A DNA stretch of 64,000 nt. Origin: Victivallales bacterium (GTDB lineage: Bacteria > Verrucomicrobiota > Lentisphaeria > Victivallales > GWF2-38-69). A model generated the notes under the pieces. The model ran no database searches. It was not told where the DNA came from and worked only from the letters and a program-made list of their open reading frames with translations. Positions 38,856 to 49,739 of this stretch are shown here, one piece after another; position 1 is the stretch's first letter, and every line of letters begins with the position of its first letter. The stretch covers positions 1 to 64,000 of the forward strand of contig JAIPJT010000004.1 in the NCBI GenBank assembly GCA_021733985.1, read 5' to 3'. Made by a program: the position numbers and the translations under genes.

Positions 38856-39127
38856 GGTAATGTTTTCTCCCCCAAATTATTTTATTTAAAATGATAAAAA
38901 CCCGAATAATATAGCTCGGTTCAGAAAATTAAACAGCCAAGAAGTAAAATAATATTTTATATTTTATATTTTTCCAGTTTTTTTGTATGAATCGATTGTT
39001 CTTTTTTTAATAGAGATTTATAATATAAGCTGTAACAATTAATATGAATTGTAATTATTTAACAGTTAACTAATAGAGTTACTGTTCTTATTATGTTTAA
39101 TTTACCATTATCGAAAGGGAAGTAACA

Positions 39128-40558
39128 ATGCCTGATATTGGCACTATATTTAGAGTAGGAGAAACTTTAAAACGAGCTATTCAGGCAGACGCTGTATTCA
39201 GACAGTCTGACCAGGAACATGTAGATAGAATTGTCAGATCTGTATACAGAACTGTAATGAATAATAGAATTAAGTTTGCTAAAATGGCCGTAGAAGAGAC
39301 TGGACTTGGACGCTGGGAGGATAAAGTCTTAAAGACTGTAGTCGCATCCCAGTTTGTTTACGAATATATCAAAGATAGAAAAACTGTCGGAGTTGTTTCT
39401 GACGATGTAGAGAAAGGGATAACTGAAATAGCTCACCCTATAGGAACGGTTCTCGGAATAGTATCAAAGACGGATCCCATTGCTTCAGCAGTTTTTAAGA
39501 TAATTATAGCAATGAAAACAAGAAACCCTATAATTATTGCTTCTGACCCAAAAGCCGTTAAGACTACAGAAGCTGTTTGTGATTTATGTTATGAAGCAGC
39601 ATTAAAGGAAGATGCTCCCGAAGACTGTATTCAGTGTTTTTATGATACTTCAACAGATGAGTTTGAAAACTTAATAGCGGACAAACGTTTGAACCTGATT
39701 ATTGCTGCCGGAGACGGAGCAGTAAAAGAAAATAATAATGTTAAAGCACCTGTAATTGGAAGCGGCAGCGGCAATGTTCCCGTTTACATTGCCGAAGACA
39801 TTGACCCTGATTTTGTTGCTAAGCAAATTATCGATTCAAAAGTTTTTGACCAGGGTGTAATGAATTCAAGCGAACAGGCTGTTGTAATAAACAAAAATAT
39901 TACAAAACAGTTTAAAACTGCAATAGAGAAAAAGGGCGGACATTTTGTAACAGAAAAAGAAAAGAAAATGTTAATCGATTATGTTCTGGAAAAAGGAGAT
40001 AAGGTAAATAAAGATATAACAGGCCAAAGTCCACAGATTATTGCAGCAAACTCAGGCTTCAAAGTACCTGAAACTACAAAATTATTAATTGTACCTCTGA
40101 AAGGTGTGGGAAGTGAATATCCGCTCTCGGAGAAAGTGCTCGCACCTTTAATAGCGTTTTACGAAGTAGAAGATTTTCATGAGGCTATTAATGTTTGTAT
40201 CGATTTGAATTATTATGAAGGTATTGGTCATACAGTATGCATTTATTCTAATGACCATGATAAAATAAAGAAATTTGCTATGGAGATGAATGCCGGGCGA
40301 GTTATTGTAAACAGCCCTAGTTCAATGGGTGCTGTTGGTGGAATATACAATCTTCTGCCTCCATCTTTTTCATTGGCATGCGGAGCTGTTGGGAAGACTA
40401 TAACTATGGATAATGTTTCCATAAAGCATCTTATAAATTTACAGAGAATCTCGAGAAGAAGAATAAATCAGAGGTTACGGGATTTTGACAGGAAGATGTA
40501 CATTGATGAAAGTAAAAATATAGATGAAATAGAGAGGTTGTTTAATAAAAACTATTAA
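39128..40558 (+). CDS. AdhE/acylating-type aldehyde dehydrogenase homolog with degenerate active site
   Basis: 'EIAHPIGTVLGIVSKTDPIASAVFKIIIAMKTRNPIII' and 'FDQGVMNSSEQAVVI' align to the AdhE ALDH domain (…TTNPT… and FDxGxICASEQ), with N->D and C->N. Confidence 0.85.
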   Translation: MPDIGTIFRVGETLKRAIQADAVFRQSDQEHVDRIVRSVYRTVMNNRIKFAKMAVEETGLGRWEDKVLKTVVASQFVYEYIKDRKTVGVVSDDVEKGITEIAHPIGTVLGIVSKTDPIASAVFKIIIAMKTRNPIIIASDPKAVKTTEAVCDLCYEAALKEDAPEDCIQCFYDTSTDEFENLIADKRLNLIIAAGDGAVKENNNVKAPVIGSGSGNVPVYIAEDIDPDFVAKQIIDSKVFDQGVMNSSEQAVVINKNITKQFKTAIEKKGGHFVTEKEKKMLIDYVLEKGDKVNKDITGQSPQIIAANSGFKVPETTKLLIVPLKGVGSEYPLSEKVLAPLIAFYEVEDFHEAINVCIDLNYYEGIGHTVCIYSNDHDKIKKFAMEMNAGRVIVNSPSSMGAVGGIYNLLPPSFSLACGAVGKTITMDNVSIKHLINLQRISRRRINQRLRDFDRKMYIDESKNIDEIERLFNKNY

Positions 40559-40588
40559 TATTTTATATAGAATATATGAGGAGGAAAC

Positions 40589-40882
40589 ATGGCTGTTACT
40601 TTAAATCGTAATGATGGGACAGTAAATTTTGTTTTTGAAGGCAGAATGGACACAATAAAATGTATGTCGGCAGAGAAAGATGTAGTAGAAAATATTAATG
40701 AGAATGACCAGGTAGTATTCGACCTCAAAGAGGTTGATTATATTGCATCTTCTTTTCTAAGATTATGCGGTAGAGCATCGAATACTGTTGGTGTGGAAAA
40801 TTTTTCTGTTATAAATGTATCTCCCTCTGTTAAAAAAGTATTTAAAATAGCCGGCCTTGCCAACAGATTAAATATCAAATAA
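40589..40882 (+). CDS. STAS-domain anti-sigma factor antagonist (RsbV/SpoIIAA-like)
   Basis: 'DQVVFDLKEVDYIASSFLRLCGRASNTV'; good RBS gaggagg. Confidence 0.85.
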   Translation: MAVTLNRNDGTVNFVFEGRMDTIKCMSAEKDVVENINENDQVVFDLKEVDYIASSFLRLCGRASNTVGVENFSVINVSPSVKKVFKIAGLANRLNIK

Positions 40883-40898
40883 TTGCCTTTAAAATTAA

Positions 40899-41306
40899 AT
40901 GAAAAGAATAAAGAAAAAGGCAACATTCGAGAATTTAGAGGAAGTCCTGCAATTTGTGAAGGTCGGTGCAAAAGCGTTTGGTTTTGACAAAGCTGCTATT
41001 GCCGATCTAATTCTTGCCGTTGAAGAGGTTTTGGTCAATATTATTAGCTATGCCTATACAGATCAGTGTAAAAGTGGATACATGGAAGTAAGATATAAAA
41101 ATAATAATAGTTCTTATTCAATAACTTTTCTTGATACCGGCAAAAAATTTGATCCTACTGCAGTAAGTGAGCCAGATACCTCAATTCCTATTAACCAAAG
41201 AAGGATGGGGGGAATGGGAATACACATTGTAAGAAATATTGTCGATAATCTTCAATATAAAAGGGAAGGCGGTAAGAATATTTTCACTATTGAGAAGAAA
41301 AAATAA
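40899..41306 (+). CDS. RsbW/SpoIIAB-like HATPase anti-sigma/serine kinase
   Basis: N box 'LAVEEVLVNIISYAY', 'FLDTGKKFDP', 'RRMGGMGIHIVRNIVD'. Confidence 0.88.
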   Translation: MKRIKKKATFENLEEVLQFVKVGAKAFGFDKAAIADLILAVEEVLVNIISYAYTDQCKSGYMEVRYKNNNSSYSITFLDTGKKFDPTAVSEPDTSIPINQRRMGGMGIHIVRNIVDNLQYKREGGKNIFTIEKKK

Positions 41307-41395
41307 TTTCTAAATATTGCCTGTAGGCTTCTTTGGAAAAATTTTTGGAGTCAGAAAAAGTGTGGTTTTATTTTTTTATATGATTAAGAAGAATA

Positions 41396-42124
41396 TCAGT
41401 TTGAGACAATGCTTGCTTTATTGGTATTTCCATTTAGCACTTCTATCAGATTATTGGGATTCGAATAATTGAAAACTACAATGGGTAGGTCATTGTCTTT
41501 ACATAAAGAAAAAGCTGTTGAATCCATTATTTTAAGATTTTGCATTAAGGCTTTTTCATAAGTTATTTTTTCGTAACGCACAGCGTCCGGTGAAGTTTCA
41601 GGATCAGCTGAAAAAATTCCATTCACTTTTGTTGCCTTCAACACAGCTTCGGCGTCAATTTCAAGGGCTCTTAAAACTGCTGTAGTATCAGTTGTAAAAA
41701 AAGGATGCCCGGTCCCACCGGCAAAAATCACAACACAACCTTCTTCGAGGTACTTTACTGCTTTTTCATGATCAAATGTTTCTGCAATAGGTTCTATATG
41801 TTGTGAAGTTTGAATTTTACATGTAATGCCATTAGCCTCAAAGCAGTCTTTTATCATGAGTCCATTCATAACAGTTCCAAGCATTCCCATATAATCAGCC
41901 CTGACAGGGTCCATTCCTATTTTTTTCCCAAGTTTTCCCCGCCATATATTTCCTGCACCTATGACAAGGGCAAGTTCTATCCCTGCATCAAGAACATTAA
42001 TTAAATTATTAATGAGAGTTTTAAGTGCATCCGGACAGTAACCGGGTTCATTTGGCTTACTTAAAGCTTCACCACTTATTTTTAGAAGAATCCTTTTATA
42101 AGGGAAATTACTTTTCATTTTCAC
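41396..42124 (-). CDS. pyrH: UMP kinase
   Basis: 'YKRILLKISGEAL', 'VIGAGNIWRG', 'DPVRADYMGMLGTVMNGL', 'GGTGHPFFTTDTTAVLRALEI'. Confidence 0.97.
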   Translation of the reverse strand: MKMKSNFPYKRILLKISGEALSKPNEPGYCPDALKTLINNLINVLDAGIELALVIGAGNIWRGKLGKKIGMDPVRADYMGMLGTVMNGLMIKDCFEANGITCKIQTSQHIEPIAETFDHEKAVKYLEEGCVVIFAGGTGHPFFTTDTTAVLRALEIDAEAVLKATKVNGIFSADPETSPDAVRYEKITYEKALMQNLKIMDSTAFSLCKDNDLPIVVFNYSNPNNLIEVLNGNTNKASIVSN

Positions 42125-42192
42125 TCCAAAAAAAACATTTCATAATAGATCATTATAAAAAATCTATTATGAAATTTTAAAAATTATAATTT

Positions 42193-42654
42193 TTAGATAG
42201 TTGCAAGCAGTACTATAGCGAAGGCCATTACAAAAATTGCTACCGTTTCAATAATACCGAGTGCCATAAGATAGTTTACAAATCCTTTACCGGTTTCTCC
42301 AAATGCATCGCAGGATGCAGCAGCAGCTTTTCCCTGCCAAAGAGCTGACATTCCAAGACCTGCTCCGCCTGCAAAGCCGATAATCAAATAAAGTGGCCAC
42401 ATTCCTGGGTTTGCTGTTACTTTTCCGTTAAGAATGAACATTAAGATCATACCGTAAATAGTCTGTGAGAGTGGTGCTCCTGCAAATACAACAAGCTGGA
42501 AAGGTGCCGGTTTACTTTGTGCATAGCACCTTTTCCAAGCTCCAACAGCAGAAGTACCTGCTGCTCCTGTTCCTAATGCTGAACCTATTGCACCCATTGC
42601 TATTGCTGCAAAGGCTCCACCCTGTCCTAATGCTGTAATTGTTGCTGCGTCCAT
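42193..42654 (-). CDS. atpK: V/A-type ATPase subunit K (rotor ring)
   Basis: Two hairpins of hydrophobic helices; 'ALGIIETVAIFVMAF' with the ion-binding Glu. Confidence 0.92.
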   Translation of the reverse strand: MDAATITALGQGGAFAAIAMGAIGSALGTGAAGTSAVGAWKRCYAQSKPAPFQLVVFAGAPLSQTIYGMILMFILNGKVTANPGMWPLYLIIGFAGGAGLGMSALWQGKAAAASCDAFGETGKGFVNYLMALGIIETVAIFVMAFAIVLLATI

Positions 42655-42705
42655 AAAATAACTCCTTTTTTATAATTTTTATCTTTAGTTTGAATATGTA
42701 TAAAT

Positions 42706-44514
42706 TTAATTGTTAGTTAACTCATCTTTACTTCTGTCTCTGATATGACGTTTAAATGGATTGTAGAAAAAACCGGACCATTCTAATTCCATATGGTTTG
42801 AAAACTCAAGTGTATTAAGCCTTATGCCATGTACAAGAACACCCATAAATGCAAGAGCAATATTCAGTAAATGTCCAAGAGCTATAATCAGCATTGCGAA
42901 TACTAAAAACCAGGGGGAAAGTTCGTAGACCATTTTTCCCATATTATTAAAACTCATCGCAATATATAGAGTGGCGAGGCCGACTGCAAAAAGTCTTATA
43001 TAGGATAATAAGTCAACGAAACTGCCTATAAAATCAAATGGTGTATTGAAAATACTTCCGGCATCATTCCATTGAATATAGAACAATATTATAAGCACAA
43101 AGCCTATGCCGTATAGATAAAATGCGATGGTAGGGAATTCCATTTTCGAGTAAACTATAAGTTTGAGTGCTGTAAAATAGTTTCCCCAGATAAATAAGCC
43201 CCATCCCAACTGTCCTAAGGCCTTGAGCTTGTTACTGTAGATTATAGTTTTCCAAACTCTTGCCAGGGATAAATGTATTGCACCAAGTGTAAAACAAATA
43301 AAAAGCATCGTATCGTTTTTTGTTTTGGGATTTGTCAAAGGCTTAAGCCCCTGCATATCTCCCGGCAGGACTTTATGAGGTAAACCGAAATATGTACAGG
43401 TCAATGCTCCCCATATAATTGTTGCAATACTTAGAACAAGAAACAGATTTAATGGAACCCGCATTTCTCTTTTTCTTTTGAATATAATTTTCAATGCTAT
43501 ACCGACAATCAGGAAAAGTATTCCATAACCGGCATCACCGACAATCATGCCGAAAAAGATGGTAAAAAAGAAAAGAAAGCATATACTTACATCCCATTCA
43601 TTGTATCCGGGTGAAATCCCTATAAACTTGAAAACTGGTCTAATTATTGAAAAAACTTTTGGAATATTTAATAAAGTTGGTACAGTATCATCTGCTGAAG
43701 GAGCCTCGAAGGTCGCAGCCCATCCGCACTTCATTGCGGCACGAGAAATTCTATTCTTCTTTTTAGCCGGTATAAAGCCTGTAATATAGGTCAGGGTATC
43801 TGCTTCACCCATTCCATGTTTATTATAGATGAATTCATACTGCTGCTGTATTTCCTTCTGATACAGTTTAATCTCATTTATAGACTGGGCAATACTTTGT
43901 AGTTCAGAAGTACAATCCTGTATAACTTGTTTATTCTTCTCAATTTTTTCATCTAACTCAGCAAGAGATAATCTGGAAGACGGAAGGGATACAATGGGTA
44001 GTTCTTCTTTAGGCTGTTTGCTGTCCGATATGAGGGCAAAGTATGTTTTCTCTTTTACATGTTTAATAATTTCTACCGTACCATATTTTTCAAAGCTGCT
44101 TACATTTCTGTTGTTTGCAACGCATAGATAAACATGAACACCTTTTTCTTTAAGGGAATCAATTTGTGAAATAGAAAAATTCCCCCATGGTTCGAGAAGG
44201 GCTCGTTCTCTGTATAAATGGTTGAGGGTTTTTTTAGCCTCTGAAAGCCGGTCATAATTTTCCAAAGCCATTTTTGATAAGGCTCTGGGGCTTTTTTTAG
44301 AATAGGGATCAGCTTCAGCATTTTCATATTCGGATAATATATTGACAATTTTAATCTGTCTATCCAATGCCTGCTCTATATCAGTTAATATCTGGCTTTC
44401 GGGTTTCTGGATCTGATTAACATGCAGAACACCGAGATTTCTTAAGCTAAGAAGTGTCTTTTCCCGATCTTCCTTTCTACAAATAATCGTAGTTTTAAGC
44501 ATTTTTTCAATCAT
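42706..44514 (-). CDS. atpI: V/A-type ATPase subunit I (listed ORF starts at 44544; Met at 44514 preferred)
   Basis: Coiled-coil N-terminus plus C-terminal TM domain; 'SYIRLFAVGLATLYIA', 'LVHGIRLNTLEFSNHMELEWSGFFYNPF'. Confidence 0.9.
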   Translation of the reverse strand: MIEKMLKTTIICRKEDREKTLLSLRNLGVLHVNQIQKPESQILTDIEQALDRQIKIVNILSEYENAEADPYSKKSPRALSKMALENYDRLSEAKKTLNHLYRERALLEPWGNFSISQIDSLKEKGVHVYLCVANNRNVSSFEKYGTVEIIKHVKEKTYFALISDSKQPKEELPIVSLPSSRLSLAELDEKIEKNKQVIQDCTSELQSIAQSINEIKLYQKEIQQQYEFIYNKHGMGEADTLTYITGFIPAKKKNRISRAAMKCGWAATFEAPSADDTVPTLLNIPKVFSIIRPVFKFIGISPGYNEWDVSICFLFFFTIFFGMIVGDAGYGILFLIVGIALKIIFKRKREMRVPLNLFLVLSIATIIWGALTCTYFGLPHKVLPGDMQGLKPLTNPKTKNDTMLFICFTLGAIHLSLARVWKTIIYSNKLKALGQLGWGLFIWGNYFTALKLIVYSKMEFPTIAFYLYGIGFVLIILFYIQWNDAGSIFNTPFDFIGSFVDLLSYIRLFAVGLATLYIAMSFNNMGKMVYELSPWFLVFAMLIIALGHLLNIALAFMGVLVHGIRLNTLEFSNHMELEWSGFFYNPFKRHIRDRSKDELTNN

Positions 44515-45118
44515 AATAAGCCTCCGCCAATTTTTTCTTAGCAATTTTAGAGCGGCCTACAGCTGCAGTCTGCTGGTCTCCGAGATATATCTGGATTTGC
44601 CTGATGTTTTCCCTGCATTCAGGTATTTTGACTTTTTCAAACAAGTTTACCCTTTGAGTGGTCGTCTGAAGTTCTTTATGTAACCTTATAAACTGTTCCT
44701 GCAGAATATCCCGTTCAATTCTAATTTCTAGTATAGACTTCAATATTTCAATACCGTCATCAATCCATGGGGTTTCAGCAAAAAGGTCATATTTTTTTAT
44801 ATTAAAATAGGTTTTATTATATACGGGAATTTTAACTCCGGCAATATTACTGAACTGGTAATCTATTTTGTCTATCGAAATAAAGTTTATAATCTTTTCA
44901 TTTTCATCGTTCTTACCAAACATAGAAATCCAGGACATAATATGCTGTTTTGCCTGTTCTTCTTTCCTTTTATTTTCCTCAACTCTCTGGAGGCTGAGTC
45001 GGGTTTCAAGTTGAAGCTGCTGTTTCTTTAATTGTAGTGTAGGTAGAAAACGCTGAAACTGCTTCAGAGAGTCTCTCTGAGTTTTCAGTTCACTTTTTGT
45101 CAATTTTATTTTAGGCAT
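44507..45118 (-). CDS. atpD: V/A-type ATPase subunit D
   Basis: 'IKLTKSELKTQRDSLKQFQRFLPTLQLKKQQLQLE'. Confidence 0.9.
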   Translation of the reverse strand: MPKIKLTKSELKTQRDSLKQFQRFLPTLQLKKQQLQLETRLSLQRVEENKRKEEQAKQHIMSWISMFGKNDENEKIINFISIDKIDYQFSNIAGVKIPVYNKTYFNIKKYDLFAETPWIDDGIEILKSILEIRIERDILQEQFIRLHKELQTTTQRVNLFEKVKIPECRENIRQIQIYLGDQQTAAVGRSKIAKKKLAEAYYD

Positions 45119-45138
45119 TATTAGCTCCGATCATCTAA

Positions 45139-46437
45139 TTAAGCGTTTTCAGGCCAAAACTCCTTAATAAAGTCAGTTTTAATACCTGTCTCAGTTTTAT
45201 CAAAACATTCGGCCAGAGTTTTCCATCCTAAGTCGAGCGCTTCTTCGAGTGGGATATTAACAGACAGGTCCATCATTCTGGATTCAAACATTTCTCCATA
45301 TTTAAGAAGTTTATTGTCCCAGTTAGTCATTTGGAAGCCCATTGACTGCTTTTCACAGGTACTCTTATAATCAGCGTATAACCGTACCATAGTGTCCATG
45401 ATAACACGATGGTCTTTTCTTGTTTTGTCATTTACCTGCTGTTTAAGACGGCTTAGAGAACCGAAGGGTTCTATCCTTCCATTCTTAAGATAGAACTGGC
45501 CTTCTGTTATATATCCAGTATTGTCCGGCACCGGATGCGTTACATCATCACCAGGCATAGTTGTAGCTGCCAGGATTGTAATAGAACCCGCATCATCAAA
45601 GTCTACAGCTTTTTCATAGCGTGCTGCCAGCTGGCTGTAAAGGTCACCGGGGTAACCACGGTTTGACGGGATCTGTTCCATTGTAATAGCAATTTCTTTA
45701 AGTGCATCAGAATAATTTGTCATATCAGTCATTAGAACGAGTACATCTTTTCCTTCCAATGCATAACTTTCAGCTACAGCAAGTGAAACATCCGGTACAA
45801 GCAGACATTCTACAATAGGGTCAGCTGCAGTATGAATAAACATAAGTGATCTGGAAAGAGCACCGTGTTCATCAAGAGTGTTTTTGAAATATAAATAGTC
45901 GTCGTATTTCAGGCCCATTCCACCAAGAATTATTATATCAACTTCAGCCTGCATTGCTATTCTTGCAAGAAGATCGTTGTATGGTTCACCGGCAACAGAA
46001 AAGATAGGAATTTTTTGTGACACGACAAGTGAATTGAAAACATCTATCATCGGAATACCGGTTCTAACCATTCTCTGTGGAATGATTCTTTTAGCCGGGT
46101 TAACAGAAGGACCGCCGATTTCTATTAAATCTTCAGTAATTTCGGGGCGATTGTCACGAGGACGGCCTGCACCGTTAAAAACTCTGCCCAGTAGATTGTC
46201 CGAGGATGAAATCTGCATAGGTTTTCCGAGAAAACGAACTTCATCATTTGTAGAGACTCCGCGGCTTCCTGCGAAAACCTGAAGATACACCTTATTGTCC
46301 TGAAGTCTTATAACCTGTGCAAGAGAGACTCCGCGTTTACTGGTGACTTCCGCAAGATCATTATATGCTACATTTTCGGCTTCAACTGTAATAACATTTC
46401 CGGCAACCTGTATTATTTTATGATATACCTTACGCAT
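45139..46437 (-). CDS. atpB: V/A-type ATPase subunit B (start MRKVYHK at 46437, overlapping the subunit A stop)
   Basis: '[32 protein letters not shown]'; '[16 protein letters not shown]'. Confidence 0.95.
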   Translation of the reverse strand: MRKVYHKIIQVAGNVITVEAENVAYNDLAEVTSKRGVSLAQVIRLQDNKVYLQVFAGSRGVSTNDEVRFLGKPMQISSSDNLLGRVFNGAGRPRDNRPEITEDLIEIGGPSVNPAKRIIPQRMVRTGIPMIDVFNSLVVSQKIPIFSVAGEPYNDLLARIAMQAEVDIIILGGMGLKYDDYLYFKNTLDEHGALSRSLMFIHTAADPIVECLLVPDVSLAVAESYALEGKDVLVLMTDMTNYSDALKEIAITMEQIPSNRGYPGDLYSQLAARYEKAVDFDDAGSITILAATTMPGDDVTHPVPDNTGYITEGQFYLKNGRIEPFGSLSRLKQQVNDKTRKDHRVIMDTMVRLYADYKSTCEKQSMGFQMTNWDNKLLKYGEMFESRMMDLSVNIPLEEALDLGWKTLAECFDKTETGIKTDFIKEFWPENA

Positions 46438-48163
46438 TTGTACTCTCCTTAAGTTTTCTGTCAATCGATTGTTCGAGTTCTTTAAACTCGTTGCTGCCCA
46501 TCTTTGCATAATTCCAGTCAATGTACAGCTGGCGGAGTTCCATAAAAAATTTTCTTACAGAATCTTTATCTTCAAATTTCATCTCGGTTTTGAGTATATT
46601 CATTACTTTGTCAAACATATGTTTCTGGCGTTTTTCATTTGTAGCGCCATCAACACTGTCAAATGTGTTTTGCTGCAGATAAACTGAATCAATAAATTCA
46701 CTTTTCAGATAAATCATGAAATCGTCAATGCTTGTTCCTTCTTCACCGACGACTTTCATCATCTGATTAACTTCATTTCCTCGTTGGAGAGTTTTTCTTG
46801 CAGTTTCGAGTGCTTCCGGAGCAGCAATACTGTTATATTTACTCCAGCTGTCAAGTGGATGTATTGAAGGGAATCTTCTGGCTTCTGCACGTTCACGGGA
46901 AAGTCCAAGGAAAGCCCCTACTACTTTTAATGTTGCCTGTGTTACGGGTTCTTCAAAATTACCGCCTGCTGGGCTGACTGAACCGCCGATAGTAACGGAA
47001 CCTGACTCACCGTTATTCAGTTTAACGAGACCTGCCCGTTCATAAAAACCTGCTATAAGAGATTCGAGGTAAGCAGGGAATCCTTCTTCGCCCGGAATCT
47101 CTTCGAGTCTGCCGGACATTTCACGAAGGGCCTGGGCCCATCTGGATGTTGAATCAGCGAGGAGAAGCGTGTTAAGCCCCATTTGCCTGTAGTATTCGGC
47201 CATTGTAACTGCGGTATAAACAGAAGCTTCACGCGCTGCAACAGGCATTGAGCTTGTATTGCATATAATAATGGATCTTTCCATTAAAGTTTTTCCGGTT
47301 CTCGGGTCTTCAAGGTGTGGGAATTCCTTAAGAATTTCTACAACTTCCCCAGCTCGTTCACCGCAGGCTGCGATAACAACGATATCAGTTTGGGCATGCT
47401 GACTTATTGCATGCTGAAGAACGGTTTTGCCGGCACCGAAAGGCCCTGGTGTACAGAAAGTTCCTCCAACAGCTACCGGAAAAAAGGTATCAATAATTCT
47501 TTGCTGTGTAATTAATGTATCTTCCGGTAGATATTTTTCTTTATATGCGTTTATGGGGATTTTTACCGGCCAGTTCTGGACCATTTTTATTTCTAATACT
47601 TCCCCTTTCTCATTTTCAGCTTTTCCGATAATATCATCTAAGGTATATTCACCAGATTCAGCAATCTCTGTTATAGTCCAGTTTCCCTGTGCGGAAAACG
47701 GGAAAGATATATAGTGAGTATAAATTCCCTCAGGTACATGCCCTACATAATCCCCGGCTTTTATTTTGTCATCCTTTTTGGCTGTAGGAGTAAATTCCCA
47801 TTTTGTTTCTCTGTCAAGAGGCTGCATGTATACACCTCTTTCAAGAAAGAAACCTGATTCTTCTGCAAGGTTATCTAACGGATTCTGGAGCCCGTCATAA
47901 ACCATTGTCAAAAGTCCCGGCCCGAGTTCTACACTTAATAAGTTATCAGTAAATTCGATAACGTCGTTAATCTTTAATCCTGACGTTGATTCAAATACCT
48001 GCAGGTCTGCTTTGTTGCCATTTACACGAATAACTTCGCATTTCAGTTTTTTATCACCGATAATAGCGAATGCTACTTCGTTCTGTGTTACAAAAGTGTC
48101 AAACCTGACAGTGATCATGTTGCCATTAATACCAACTATATGGCCTCGATTATTATCCAGCAT
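46430..48163 (-). CDS. atpA: V/A-type ATPase subunit A (catalytic)
   Basis: '[41 protein letters not shown]' Walker A; '[32 protein letters not shown]'. Confidence 0.97.
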   Translation of the reverse strand: MLDNNRGHIVGINGNMITVRFDTFVTQNEVAFAIIGDKKLKCEVIRVNGNKADLQVFESTSGLKINDVIEFTDNLLSVELGPGLLTMVYDGLQNPLDNLAEESGFFLERGVYMQPLDRETKWEFTPTAKKDDKIKAGDYVGHVPEGIYTHYISFPFSAQGNWTITEIAESGEYTLDDIIGKAENEKGEVLEIKMVQNWPVKIPINAYKEKYLPEDTLITQQRIIDTFFPVAVGGTFCTPGPFGAGKTVLQHAISQHAQTDIVVIAACGERAGEVVEILKEFPHLEDPRTGKTLMERSIIICNTSSMPVAAREASVYTAVTMAEYYRQMGLNTLLLADSTSRWAQALREMSGRLEEIPGEEGFPAYLESLIAGFYERAGLVKLNNGESGSVTIGGSVSPAGGNFEEPVTQATLKVVGAFLGLSRERAEARRFPSIHPLDSWSKYNSIAAPEALETARKTLQRGNEVNQMMKVVGEEGTSIDDFMIYLKSEFIDSVYLQQNTFDSVDGATNEKRQKHMFDKVMNILKTEMKFEDKDSVRKFFMELRQLYIDWNYAKMGSNEFKELEQSIDRKLKESTNA

Positions 48164-48248
48164 AATGGATTCTCCTCACTGTTGCTTTATATATTATTTT
48201 ATTCATCATTAGTTTTCCGTGGAGTAAAAAAAAACAGAACAGGGCTGT

Positions 48249-48803
48249 TTAAACAATCTCCAGAATATCTCCTTTATATAGTTCATTAAGAGCTTTTTCA
48301 AAATTATTCTTTCCCCTGTCGGTAGTTCGATGAAGCCATTTTTCACAGAGCTGCAGCTTTAATTTATAAATACATAGCAGATCCAGATCAAAAATATGAC
48401 ATGCTTCAAGGCTATTGAGAAAGACCCATCTTTGTTCATCTAAAACCTTTTCCTTTTGAAGAGGTGTTTCAGCGCTTAAAGCTTCCTGTACTACACGATC
48501 GACTTCGGAAAAGTAATCATATTCTTCGCGGAGGTATAATGTCTGGTCAAGGTCAAGTTTTGTTGAACGATGCCTGACTAAACGGTTTCTCAAGCAGGTT
48601 TCCCAGTTATACCATCTTTCAGTAGTAGTGATTGAATGGTTCGGTGATTTTTTGGGCTGGACATCTGTCTCTTTTAATATTTCCATTTCATTTACTGTCA
48701 ACCATTCTTCACAGTTTAAAAGAAAGGTATCCATATCTACTTCTAACTCGTCCCATAGATATATTGACGGCAGACTACTTATAAGATAGTAAAATTTAGA
48801 CAT
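48249..48803 (-). CDS. DUF2764 protein of V-ATPase operons
   Basis: 'MSKFYYLISSLPSIYLWDE'; located between subunits E and A. Confidence 0.8.
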   Translation of the reverse strand: MSKFYYLISSLPSIYLWDELEVDMDTFLLNCEEWLTVNEMEILKETDVQPKKSPNHSITTTERWYNWETCLRNRLVRHRSTKLDLDQTLYLREEYDYFSEVDRVVQEALSAETPLQKEKVLDEQRWVFLNSLEACHIFDLDLLCIYKLKLQLCEKWLHRTTDRGKNNFEKALNELYKGDILEIV

Positions 48804-48821
48804 ATTATACAGCTTCCTTTT

Positions 48822-49424
48822 TTATTTTATAACTGAAGCGAGTCTGGGGCCAACATATTCGCATACAATATCAGTCAATGCTTCATCTGAAAAATCAAAA
48901 AATACATCAGAACCTTTAAAGCCGATTTTCATGCCTGTTGCAAAATCGTGACCTGTAAATACTTCAGGTTTTTCCTCGAAAGAGTCAAGAAAGCTTTTTT
49001 TAAGTTTATCCACTATTTCATTTAACTCCTTTTGAGGGAAAATCAACTTCATTGATGCTTCTTTCCCTGAAGTTTCAATATAATGCTCAGACATTTTTTT
49101 GATAATTTCCCCCATAAGTTCGGGTGTTAAAGCTTCTGAGATTAGATCTTTAATGCAGTTACGCATTCTTTCCTGTAGGGTAGAGTTAAGTTCTATGATG
49201 ATATCCCTCGCAGCCTGTTTTATAGAGGACTTGGCACGTTCTTCATTTTTCTTTGCATCTTCAGACGCTTTTTTCAGAATTGAATCTGCCTCCTCTTTTG
49301 CCCCCTGAACAATATCCTCAGCTTCTTTTTGTGCATTTTTAATAATGTCAGCTTTTTCTGTTTCAGCTTTTTTTATACCTTCTTCATTGATTCTATTAAG
49401 AAGTCCCTGCAATTCTTCAGCCAT
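48822..49424 (-). CDS. atpE: V/A-type ATPase subunit E (peripheral stalk)
   Basis: Ala/Glu/Lys-rich coiled coil N-terminus; first gene of the V-ATPase operon. Confidence 0.85.
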   Translation of the reverse strand: MAEELQGLLNRINEEGIKKAETEKADIIKNAQKEAEDIVQGAKEEADSILKKASEDAKKNEERAKSSIKQAARDIIIELNSTLQERMRNCIKDLISEALTPELMGEIIKKMSEHYIETSGKEASMKLIFPQKELNEIVDKLKKSFLDSFEEKPEVFTGHDFATGMKIGFKGSDVFFDFSDEALTDIVCEYVGPRLASVIK

Positions 49425-49739
49425 ACTTACTCCTTTAATTATTTGTATATAAAATTTAATCTAAGGTGTATTTTGATATCCAAATTAATGTCGCAATTTT
49501 GATATTAAATTTTTCTCTAATCTAAAGGGAATAATACTAATTTTACATAAGTTCTTTTAGATTGTAAAGATTTGTAAGAAAAAAAATATAAAAATTTGTT
49601 TTGAATAAAATACTTTTTACAAAATTGAAAAAGTTTTGAAGTTATTTACTTACTTCAAATTATTGTTTTTTTCAAGAATGAATGTAATTTTTATGTTCAA
49701 ATATAATTTTTTATATGATTTACAATAATTTAAATATTT

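Noticed and set aside
39128-40558. Functional acetaldehyde/butyraldehyde dehydrogenase
   Set aside because: The catalytic Cys and oxyanion Asn positions read Asn and Asp directly from the codons.
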